Positions 1 to 5,118 are shown, counted from the stretch's first letter. The stretch: DNA of 5,118 nucleotides from an uncultured Flavobacteriaceae bacterium (GCA_945788155.1 CALZKX010000364.1:1-5118), one strand, 5' to 3'. Notes: generated from the sequence alone by a model not told the origin. Translations and numbers: made by a program.

Positions 1-892
1 AATAGCTTCTATATCTTGAATAGGCAACCTCGCCACTATCTAACGCTTTTTTAACAGCACAATTTGGTTCATGAATATGTAAGCAGTTATTGAATTTACA
101 GTGCTGTTTCAATTCGAAAAACTCAGGGAAATAATCGCCTACTTCTTCTTTATCCATATTAACCACGCCAAAGCCTTTTATTCCTGGTGTATCTATTATT
201 TTTGCGCCAAAATCTAGGTCAAACATTTCAGCAAAAGTAGTTGTATGTTGTCCTTGCTGGTGCTGTTCTGATATGGCTTTAGTTTTCAAGTCTAATCCAG
301 GTTCAATAATATTAATCAATGTAGATTTTCCAACCCCTGAATGACCAGAAAACATACTCACTTTATCTTTCATTAGCGCTTTAACTTTATCTATATTTTT
401 ACCTGTTTTAGCCGAAACCCTAATACATTCGTACCCAATTTTTCTGTATATTGACGCTAAGTGCTTTACTTTTAGGAGTGTATCTTCATCGTAGGTGTCA
501 ATTTTATTGAATAATAACACCGTGTTTATTGAATATGCTTCGGCAGTTATTAAAAACCTATCAATAAAACTTGTGAAAGTTGGTGGATTATCAATGGTTA
601 TCAGTAAAAAAACTTGATCGACATTACTAGCAATGATGTGAGTCTGTTTGGAAAGATTGACCGATTTACGGATGACATAATTATTACGTTCATGAATTCT
701 ATGAATAATTCCGGTGACCTCATTATTTTTTGTTTCCAGTTCAAAATCAACAAAATCTCCAACAGCTATTGGGTTAGTGCTTTTAATACCTTTTAACCGA
801 AACTTACCTTTAATTCGGCATTCAAAAAACTTACCATTAAGTGTTTTAACGGTGTACCAACTTCCTGTAGATTTATAAACGAGTCCTGTCAT
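1..892 (-). CDS. rsgA: RsgA, small-subunit ribosome biogenesis GTPase (C-terminus cut by window edge)
   Basis: The reading frame from the ATG at 892-890 stays open to the left edge: 297 codons plus one base, with no stop in the window. Seen in the translation: an N-terminal beta-rich part of about 75 residues, as expected for the RsgA OB fold, then GTPase motifs in circularly permuted order. G4 NKID is at 129-132, G5 SAK at 160-162, the P-loop GHSGVGKST at 183-191 and G3 DTPG at 234-237. A zinc-site pattern C265-x4-C270-x-H272-x5-C278 follows. That order plus the Cys-Cys-His-Cys knuckle is diagnostic of RsgA (YjeQ/EngC), a cytoplasmic GTPase that checks late 30S subunit maturation and is stimulated by the small subunit. 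Only the end of the C-terminal helical part should be missing, perhaps 10-25 residues. The start lies 21 bp after the stop of the DAHP synthase gene with no clear Shine-Dalgarno, as is common in Bacteroidota. Co-transcription with the aromatic operon is inferred from spacing. Identification is very secure. Confidence 0.96.
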   Translation of the reverse strand, partial: MTGLVYKSTGSWYTVKTLNGKFFECRIKGKFRLKGIKSTNPIAVGDFVDFELETKNNEVTGIIHRIHERNNYVIRKSVNLSKQTHIIASNVDQVFLLITIDNPPTFTSFIDRFLITAEAYSINTVLLFNKIDTYDEDTLLKVKHLASIYRKIGYECIRVSAKTGKNIDKVKALMKDKVSMFSGHSGVGKSTLINIIEPGLDLKTKAISEQHQQGQHTTTFAEMFDLDFGAKIIDTPGIKGFGVVNMDKEEVGDYFPEFFELKQHCKFNNCLHIHEPNCAVKKALDSGEVAYSRYRSY

Positions 893-913
893 CTTATACA
901 AAGATGCCAAAAA

Positions 914-1999
914 TTATGATTGTTTGAATATCTTTTCTTGATGATTTATTGATTCTTGGTGAATCGCTTTAAACATTCTTAATACAAATTCTTCACTAAG
1001 ACTATTCTGCTCACCTTCTAAAATCATTTTTCCTAGAATTTCATTCCAACGTTTAGATTGTAACACTGCTACGTTATTAGCTTTTTTAAGTTTTCCTATT
1101 CCGTCCGATACTTTCATGCGTTTCCCTAACACTTCAATTAATTGATGGTCTATTACATCAATTTGTGTACGCAAGGTATTAAGTTTGTTATTAAACTCTG
1201 CTTCTGCAGACGTTTCTTTTCTAATTTTAAGATCTTCCATGTACTGCACTAAAGTTTCTGGAGTAATTTGCTGTGCAGCATCACTCCAAGCTTTATCTGG
1301 ATTGTGGTGTGTTTCGACCATCATTCCATCAAAATTCAAATCTAAAGCCGTTTGGCATAAATCGAAAATAATGTCACGCTTTCCAGCAATATGAGAAGGA
1401 TCCAATATTAATGGTAAATCTGGAAACCTGTTTTGCAAATCGATTGGTAATTGCCATTCTGGATTGTTACGATATCTTGTTTTTTCATAAGTTGAAAACC
1501 CTCTGTGAATTACTCCTAAATTTTTAACATCAGCAGCATAAAAGCGCTCTACAGCTCCAAGCCAAAGCGCTAAATCTGGATTTACTGGGTTTTTTATTAA
1601 TACTGGTTTATCGATTCCCCTAAGTGCTTCGGCTATTTCTTGAACAATAAAAGGGCTAACGGTTGACCTAGCTCCAATCCATAAAATATCGATATCATGT
1701 TGTAACGCCAAATCTACATGGTTAGCATTTGCGACTTCGGTAGCTGTAAGTAATCCTGTTTCTTCTTTTGCTTTTTGTAGCCATTTTAAGCCTAAAGCAC
1801 CAACACCTTCAAAATTCCCTGGCCGTGTTCTGGGTTTCCAAATACCTGCACGCAAAACTGTTGCATCACTATCTTTTAATTGATGTGCAATAGTTAATAC
1901 TTGCTCTTCTGTTTCGGCACTACAGGGTCCAGCAATTACTAATGGATGGTCTAATCCAAAATTATCTAACCATGTTCTTAACTCTTTCTTATTTTCCAT
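914..1999 (-). CDS. aroF: Bifunctional DAHP synthase (type I-beta) / chorismate mutase (AroQ type)
   Basis: The predicted protein has 361 residues. Residues about 1-260 are a type I-beta (KDO8P-synthase-like) DAHP synthase, which condenses PEP with erythrose 4-phosphate, the first step of the shikimate pathway. Visible motifs are GPCS with metal ligand C26, KPRTRP at 56-60, IGAR ending at R111, KNP at 136-138, DPSH with H203, VETHH with E229, and D240. C26/H203/E229/D240 match the known metal-binding set of this family. Residues about 270-361 form a helical AroQ chorismate mutase; R277, R294, K305, R317, S350 and Q354 line up without gaps with E. coli R11, R28, K39, R51, S84 and Q88. C-terminal mutase fusions of this kind are known in Bacteroidota (Porphyromonas), where the mutase domain also mediates feedback control. 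The ATG at 1999 is chosen because the protein then begins at the family-like MENKKELRTW. An in-frame ATG at 2044 would add 15 cysteine/phenylalanine-rich residues encoded by an inverted repeat. Symbols vary (aroF, aroG, aroA). Confidence 0.95.
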   Translation of the reverse strand: MENKKELRTWLDNFGLDHPLVIAGPCSAETEEQVLTIAHQLKDSDATVLRAGIWKPRTRPGNFEGVGALGLKWLQKAKEETGLLTATEVANANHVDLALQHDIDILWIGARSTVSPFIVQEIAEALRGIDKPVLIKNPVNPDLALWLGAVERFYAADVKNLGVIHRGFSTYEKTRYRNNPEWQLPIDLQNRFPDLPLILDPSHIAGKRDIIFDLCQTALDLNFDGMMVETHHNPDKAWSDAAQQITPETLVQYMEDLKIRKETSAEAEFNNKLNTLRTQIDVIDHQLIEVLGKRMKVSDGIGKLKKANNVAVLQSKRWNEILGKMILEGEQNSLSEEFVLRMFKAIHQESINHQEKIFKQS

Positions 2000-2017
2000 A
2001 ATTTTAAAAAAATCCAA

Positions 2018-2070
2018 AAAACAAATTCCAAAACAACAAGCCATTTTATTAACTATTGGAATTTAGTTTT
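2018..2070. repeat. Imperfect inverted repeat in the tyrA-DAHP synthase spacer
   Basis: On the plus strand the left arm 2018-2031 (AAAACAAATTCCAA) pairs with the right arm 2056-2070 (TTGGAATTTAGTTTT). There are 9 contiguous pairs, one bulged base at 2065, then 5 more pairs, around a 24-base loop (2032-2055). A partial second copy of the arm core, AATCCAAAAAACA, lies next to it at 2011-2023. In the transcript direction the 3' arm is U-rich and is followed by another U-run just before the DAHP synthase start. It could be a weak intra-operon terminator, an mRNA stability element, or a copy of a dispersed flavobacterial intergenic repeat. The sequence alone does not decide. Only two of the pairs in the core and one beyond the bulge are G-C, so the folded form would be modestly stable. 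Confidence 0.5.
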
Positions 2071-2088
2071 TGATATTTGTGGTTTGTG

Positions 2089-2940
2089 TTATTGTATTCC
2101 TTTTAATATTTCTTTTATATGATTGGTGTTTTTCATTTCCTTAAAGATGGCTTCAAAGTCATCATTTTTCATAAGTTCTTTAAACTGTTCTAAGTTTTGG
2201 ATGTATTCTTCTAAAGTTTCAATGACATTGGTTTTGTTTTGCTCAAAAATTGGTGTCCACATTTCTGGAGAACTTTTGGCTAATCGCACTGTAGATTCAA
2301 ATCCACTTCCTGCCATGTCAAAAATATCGCGTTCATTTTTTTCTTTTTCAATCACTGTTTTTCCTAGCATAAACGAGCTAATATGTGATAAATGCGACAT
2401 ATAAGCAATATGCTTATCATGTGCTTTTGGTTTCATATAACGTATGCGCATTCCAATATCTGAAAAGAGTTTTAATGCTTTTTCTTGAAGTTTAAAAGCC
2501 GTTTCTTCAACTTCGCAAATGATAATAGTTTTACCTTTATACAATCTAGTAATTGCTGCATTAGGTCCCGAAAATTCTGTTCCTGCAATTGGATGCATCG
2601 CTAAGAAGTTTCTACGTTTTGGATGATTTTTAACGGCTTCACAAATGTCTTCTTTGGTAGAACCAACATCTATAATTAAAGCATCATCAGACACCAAATT
2701 CAATAACTTGGGCAGCTTTTTTACTGTAACATCTACTGGGATAGCAACAATCACCATATCGGCATTATTAAGGTCTTGAATTTCAGCTTTATGGTCAATA
2801 ATCCCTTTTTCTAAAGCAATATCTAAATGCACATTGTTTTTATCGATTCCGTAAATAGTAGTTGAGGCATCTAGATTTTTAATATCCAATGCTAGACTTC
2901 CGCCTATTAATCCAACTCCTATAAGATATATGTTTTTCAT
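2089..2940 (-). CDS. tyrA: Prephenate dehydrogenase
   Basis: A 283-residue protein that oxidatively decarboxylates prephenate to 4-hydroxyphenylpyruvate, the tyrosine branch, in the cytoplasm. The N-terminal Rossmann domain opens with the dinucleotide motif GVGLIGGSLA at 8-17. The second strand ends in GID with D33, an acidic residue that in this family favours NAD+ over NADP+. Other motifs are DVGSTK at 91-96, HPIAGTE at 116-122 (H116 is the expected catalytic histidine), SHLSH at 182-186, and a helical C-terminal domain with SGFESTVRLAKSSPEMW at 212-228. R219 in that stretch is the likely prephenate-binding arginine. The length is that of a minimal TyrA: no fused chorismate mutase and no C-terminal ACT domain is present, so feedback control by tyrosine, if any, is not through an ACT domain. 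The gene lies between the aminotransferase (58 bp upstream) and DAHP synthase (89 bp downstream to its start), same strand. An arogenate-using activity cannot be excluded from sequence alone. Confidence 0.95.
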   Translation of the reverse strand: MKNIYLIGVGLIGGSLALDIKNLDASTTIYGIDKNNVHLDIALEKGIIDHKAEIQDLNNADMVIVAIPVDVTVKKLPKLLNLVSDDALIIDVGSTKEDICEAVKNHPKRRNFLAMHPIAGTEFSGPNAAITRLYKGKTIIICEVEETAFKLQEKALKLFSDIGMRIRYMKPKAHDKHIAYMSHLSHISSFMLGKTVIEKEKNERDIFDMAGSGFESTVRLAKSSPEMWTPIFEQNKTNVIETLEEYIQNLEQFKELMKNDDFEAIFKEMKNTNHIKEILKGIQ

Positions 2941-2947
2941 TCCTATC

Positions 2948-2979
2948 TGTCTTTTTAAGACATCTTCCCAAAGGGAAGA
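2948..2979. repeat. Two abutting perfect hairpins, REP-like intergenic element
   Basis: The short spacer between the aminotransferase and tyrA contains two perfect palindromes side by side. At 2948-2962 TGTCTT and AAGACA form a 6 bp stem around TTT. At 2963-2979 TCTTCCC and GGGAAGA form a 7 bp stem around AAA. They touch without a spare base and fill 32 of the 58 bp between the genes. In the mRNA the order is the UCUUCCC/GGGAAGA hairpin, then UGUCUU/AAGACA, then nine bases to the tyrA ATG. There is no U-tract after the hairpins in the transcript direction, so this is not a standard intrinsic terminator. My recollection is that TCTTCCCTTTGGGAAGA-type palindromes recur between genes in Flavobacteriaceae, so a dispersed palindromic repeat is the favoured reading. 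It may also affect mRNA stability or access to the tyrA start. Confidence 0.6.
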
Positions 2980-2998
2980 AATATTTATTTACACTTTT

Positions 2999-4144
2999 CT
3001 ATTTAACTCTATTTATTGCTTCTTGAATATCATCGGTCGATGCACATAAAGAAAACCGAATGTAGCCTTCTCCTTTACTACCAAAAATGATTCCTGGAGC
3101 TACAAATAAGTGATTATTTTTTAGCAATACATTTATGAATTCTTCAGCTTTTGTATATGGTGGCAGCTTTGCCCAGACAAAAAGTCCAGATGCATTTTTA
3201 TCGTATGTACAATTAAGAGCTTCAGCTAATTGCCAAATCAATTCTCGTCGTTGCTCATACACACTGTTTAAACTCAAATACCAAAGCTTAGAACAGTTTA
3301 ATGCTTCAATTGCTCCTTTTTGAATACCATAAAACATCCCAGAATCTATATTGCTTTTTACTTTTAGAATGGCATTGATGTGTTCGTTATTTCCTAACAC
3401 CATACCAACTCGCCAACCAGCCATATTAAAAGTTTTGCTTAACGAATTCAACTCTATACAAACATCTTTTGCTCCTTTTACTTTTAAAATACTTCTAGGA
3501 GCATCTGTTAATATAAAACTGTACGGATTATCATTTACAATGAGGATTTTATTTCTTTTTGCAAAATCTACCAACTCCTCAAACATCTTGTAATTGGCTT
3601 GAGCTCCTGTTGGCATGTGTGGGTAATTTAACCACATTAGTTTTGTTTTACTTAAATCCAACTTTTCGAGCGCTGTAATATCTGGCATCCAATTATTAGC
3701 TTCATCTAGCTCATACAAAACAGGTTTTGCACCTAATAATTTAGTTACTGATTTATACGTTGGATATCCAGGATTAGGTATTAACACTTCATCACCTTCG
3801 TTTAAATATGCCATTGAAATATGCATAATACCTTCTTTACTTCCCATTAATGGAAGTATCTCTGTCATAGGACTTAAATGCACTTGAAATTGATCGCGGT
3901 AAAACCCTGACATAGCTTCACGTAATTCGGGTAAGCCTTGATAACTTTGGTATTTATGAACATTTTCGTCTTGTAACCCTTCAATAATAGCAGATACTAC
4001 TTTTTGAGGTGGTTGCAAATCTGGACTACCAATTCCTAAATTAATAATAGGTTTACCTGATGCTTTTAACAGATTTACTTCTCTTAATTTTTTTGAAAAA
4101 TAATACTCTTCAACAGTATGCAATCTATTCGCTTCTTCTATCAT
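2999..4144 (-). CDS. PLP-dependent class I/II aminotransferase of the aromatic amino acid operon
   Basis: A 381-residue fold-type I aminotransferase, likely cytoplasmic and dimeric. Visible motifs are INLGIGSPDL at 34-43, YQSYQGLPELREA at 65-77, GSKEG at 101-105 (phosphate-cup region), IPNPGYPTY at 122-130, and NDNPYSF at 204-210 with D205 and Y208 (PLP ring and O3' contacts). SLSKTFNMAGWRVG at 234-247 carries the Schiff-base lysine K237, and R363 is placed to bind the substrate alpha-carboxylate. One normally conserved position differs: the NPTG motif reads MPTG (177-180), so the Asn that usually contacts PLP is Met. Sitting between pheA and tyrA, it most likely transaminates phenylpyruvate and 4-hydroxyphenylpyruvate, or prephenate itself, to make Phe and Tyr. 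Automated pipelines could equally label it an aspartate or LL-diaminopimelate-type aminotransferase, and substrate cannot be fixed from sequence. Its ATG overlaps the pheA stop (ATGA), implying translational coupling. It ends with TAG. Family is certain, substrate is inferred. Confidence 0.92.
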   Translation of the reverse strand: MIEEANRLHTVEEYYFSKKLREVNLLKASGKPIINLGIGSPDLQPPQKVVSAIIEGLQDENVHKYQSYQGLPELREAMSGFYRDQFQVHLSPMTEILPLMGSKEGIMHISMAYLNEGDEVLIPNPGYPTYKSVTKLLGAKPVLYELDEANNWMPDITALEKLDLSKTKLMWLNYPHMPTGAQANYKMFEELVDFAKRNKILIVNDNPYSFILTDAPRSILKVKGAKDVCIELNSLSKTFNMAGWRVGMVLGNNEHINAILKVKSNIDSGMFYGIQKGAIEALNCSKLWYLSLNSVYEQRRELIWQLAEALNCTYDKNASGLFVWAKLPPYTKAEEFINVLLKNNHLFVAPGIIFGSKGEGYIRFSLCASTDDIQEAINRVK

Positions 4145-4968
4145 AACTTTGCATTTACATATTCACCCAATATCTTAAAATCTTGTGCCATGATTTTCAT
4201 AATGGATTTAGCCTTTTCATAATCAGAATATTCATCAAAAGTAACATCAACAAAAAATGCATACTTCCATGGCGTTTCAATTTTTGGTAAAGATTGTATT
4301 TTGGTTAAATTCAATTTACAATCGCTCATTACATTAAGTATAGTTGCCAAACTTCCTCGCTTATGGTCCAATTCAAACTTAAGAGAAGCTTTGTTAATCT
4401 CCTCAATAGGAATTTCGTGATTTTCTCGTTTTACAATTACAAATCTTGTTTCGTTATGTTTGATGGTCTGGATGCTTGGAGCTAAAATTTCAAGTTGAAA
4501 TAATTCAGCAGCCAATGTGCTTGCAATTGCAGCGATGCCTTTTAGTTGTTTATTTTGAATGCGTTGGGCAACCTCAGCTGTATCCTTATCTTCAACCAGT
4601 TTGATATGTGGATGTTTTTTGAAGAACTCCTTACACTGCAATAATGCCATTGGGTGTGAATACACTTCTTCAATATCACTCAACGATTGATTTGGCAAAG
4701 CCATTAAATTGTGTTGAATATCTAAATACTGCTCTCCAACGATATGCAAATTTTTGGTATCAATAAGCGCATAATTAGGAATTATTGAACCCGCAATTGA
4801 ATTCTCAATAGCCATGATAACCGCATCTGTTTCCTTTTCTATCAAACTTTCAACAACACCATCAAAAGATAAACATTCAACAACTTGAGTGTCCTTACTA
4901 AAATAGTTTTGTGACACAATGTGATGGAATGACCCTTTTACGCCTTGTATGGCTACAGATTTAATCAT
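4141..4968 (-). CDS. pheA: Prephenate dehydratase (monofunctional, with ACT domain)
   Basis: A 275-residue enzyme converting prephenate to phenylpyruvate, the committed step to phenylalanine. The catalytic part (about 1-180) shows IQGVKGSFHH at 7-16, IENSIAGSI at 54-62, SHPMALLQC at 104-112, DTA at 129-131 and NETRF at 172-176. T174 is the catalytic threonine of the TRF motif. Residues about 196-275 form a C-terminal ACT domain, the usual phenylalanine-sensing module. Its two ligand-loop motifs are diverged: GSLA at 205-208 where GAL is typical, and QSLP at 225-228 where ESRP is typical. No N-terminal chorismate mutase is present, unlike enterobacterial P-proteins; the mutase sits on the DAHP synthase downstream. 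It is the first gene after a terminator-like hairpin, so it probably heads the operon. The TGA stop overlaps the next ATG by four bases. The start at 4968 fits the family N-terminus and has a purine-rich stretch just upstream. Confidence 0.96.
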   Translation of the reverse strand: MIKSVAIQGVKGSFHHIVSQNYFSKDTQVVECLSFDGVVESLIEKETDAVIMAIENSIAGSIIPNYALIDTKNLHIVGEQYLDIQHNLMALPNQSLSDIEEVYSHPMALLQCKEFFKKHPHIKLVEDKDTAEVAQRIQNKQLKGIAAIASTLAAELFQLEILAPSIQTIKHNETRFVIVKRENHEIPIEEINKASLKFELDHKRGSLATILNVMSDCKLNLTKIQSLPKIETPWKYAFFVDVTFDEYSDYEKAKSIMKIMAQDFKILGEYVNAKL

Positions 4969-4971
4969 ATA

Positions 4972-4979
4972 CTTCCCTT
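4972..4979 (-). promoter_or_regulatory. Possible ribosome binding site of pheA
   Basis: In the transcript direction AAGGGAAG ends three bases before the pheA ATG, with its GGG about six bases from the start. It is the only clearly purine-rich stretch before a start codon in this operon; tyrA, the DAHP synthase gene and rsgA have none that I would call. Shine-Dalgarno use is generally weak in Bacteroidota, so its functional weight is uncertain. Confidence 0.35.
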
Positions 4980-5008
4980 TATTGAGACTTTCTTTTTCAA
5001 GAGAGTTA

Positions 5009-5035
5009 TTTATAACTTTTAAAAAAGGTTATAAA
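5009..5035. other. AT-rich hairpin in the pheA leader
   Basis: The ends TTTATAAC (plus 5009-5016) and GTTATAAA (plus 5028-5035) are perfect reverse complements, 8 bp, and the interior TTTT/AAAA can add a few pairs after a bulge. It lies immediately after the U-tract of the terminator hairpin and ends 40 bases before the pheA start. Because it contains a single G-C pair it would be a weak structure. It could be a second leader element, an operator-like palindrome, or chance in AT-rich DNA. No regulator can be named. Confidence 0.3.
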
Positions 5036-5036
5036 C

Positions 5037-5066
5037 AAAAAAAGTCCCGATTTAAAATCGAGACTT
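5037..5066 (-). terminator. Intrinsic terminator, probable attenuator upstream of pheA
   Basis: In the transcript direction AAGTCTCGATT (5066-5056) pairs with AATCGGGACTT (5052-5042) over 11 base pairs including one G-U, with a 3-base TTT loop. The 3' arm runs directly into a tract of seven T (5043-5037). This is a textbook rho-independent terminator reading only on the minus strand; the other strand lacks the T-tract. It lies 22 bases after the TAA of the reading frame entering from the right edge and 68 bases before pheA. It either ends that upstream gene or acts as an attenuator in the pheA operon leader. The attenuator reading is favoured by the operon's function and by a possible competing pairing with 5103-5110, but the leader's beginning is outside the window. 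Confidence 0.8.
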
Positions 5067-5088
5067 ATACTTAAATTTATATTATAAA

Positions 5089-5118
5089 TTATACATACAT
5101 CATCTCGTTTCTTCTGCT
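5089..5118 (-). CDS. 3' end of an upstream reading frame, possible leader peptide (partial)
   Basis: One minus-strand frame at the right edge ends in a TAA at 5091-5089 and reads SRRNEMMYV before it. The other possibility in the same frame is a tiny ORF starting at one of the two consecutive ATG codons (5103 or 5100), giving MMYV or MYV. Two readings fit. It may be the last nine codons of an ordinary upstream gene. Or it may be the tail of a short leader peptide whose control codons (Phe, Tyr or Trp) lie just outside the window. The closeness of the stop to the terminator hairpin (22 bases) and the aromatic operon downstream favour a leader peptide. Nothing within these nine residues proves it: only one aromatic codon (Tyr) is visible. 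Confidence 0.4.
   Translation of the reverse strand, partial: SRRNEMMYV

Noticed and set aside
614..796. Plus-strand open frame of 60 codons
   Set aside because: Lies wholly antisense to rsgA, which has clear family motifs in the opposite frame; its translation resembles no protein.
1185..1394. Plus-strand open frame of 69 codons
   Set aside because: Antisense to the DAHP synthase/chorismate mutase gene; a by-product of its codon use.
2000..2044. N-terminal extension of the DAHP synthase from the ATG at 2044
   Set aside because: The 15 extra residues are encoded by a repeat-like spacer and precede a family-like start at 1999; treated as non-coding.
2123..2404. Plus-strand open frame of 93 codons
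   Set aside because: Antisense to tyrA; serine/phenylalanine-rich translation typical of a shadow of a lysine/glutamate-rich gene.
3135..3593. Two plus-strand open frames (3135-3323 and 3351-3593)
   Set aside because: Both are antisense to the aminotransferase gene, with no recognisable domain and no sign of their own start signals.
4969..5036. Possible Bacteroidota promoter (TTG...TAnnTTTG type) between the terminator and pheA
   Set aside because: No convincing -7 element with correct spacing to a -33 element could be found; the promoter is more likely beyond the right edge.
4984..5066. Direct repeat AAGTCTC (transcript direction) at 5066-5060 and again at 4990-4984
   Set aside because: Seven bases in AT-rich leader DNA can recur by chance. 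The second copy could pair with the terminator's 3' arm, but only after the polymerase has passed, so it does not fit simple attenuation.
1..5118. An undescribed defence, mobile or other novel system
   Set aside because: All long frames are recognised housekeeping or biosynthetic genes; no transposase, direct-repeat array, or foreign-looking composition is seen.

Overview
The window is AT-rich DNA carrying one tightly packed minus-strand gene cluster. Codon use, AT-richness, weak or absent Shine-Dalgarno sequences and the proteins themselves point to a member of the Bacteroidota, most likely Flavobacteriia/Flavobacteriaceae. The protein evidence is a type I-beta DAHP synthase with a C-terminal chorismate mutase, a stand-alone prephenate dehydratase, and an RsgA of flavobacterial character. 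This taxonomic call is inference from recognition, not from a search.

Layout, read in the direction of transcription (from high to low coordinates). The right edge (5118-4969) is a leader region. It holds the last codons of a short or upstream reading frame ending in a TAA stop, a strong U-tailed terminator hairpin (5066-5037), an AT-rich hairpin, and a purine-rich site before pheA. Next come pheA, prephenate dehydratase with a C-terminal ACT domain (4968-4141), and a fold-type I PLP aminotransferase (4144-2999) overlapping pheA by ATGA. After a 58 bp gap made largely of two abutting perfect hairpins comes tyrA, prephenate dehydrogenase (2940-2089). An 89 bp gap with a long inverted repeat then leads to a bifunctional DAHP synthase/chorismate mutase (1999-914). 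Only 21 bp further on is rsgA, the 30S-assembly GTPase, which runs off the left edge (892-1).

Together the first four genes cover entry into the shikimate pathway (DAHP synthesis), conversion of chorismate to prephenate, both prephenate-consuming branches, and the transamination that yields phenylalanine and tyrosine. The only chorismate mutase in the window is fused to DAHP synthase rather than to PheA or TyrA. rsgA is not metabolically related and seems to ride at the downstream end of the transcription unit.

No mobile element, CRISPR array, tRNA, rRNA or defence gene is visible, and no stretch over 300 bases lacks a gene. The window is an ordinary biosynthetic operon. The most interesting non-coding signal is the terminator in front of pheA, which has the layout of an amino-acid-responsive transcription attenuator. 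The two intra-operon spacers also hold structured, repeat-like sequences.
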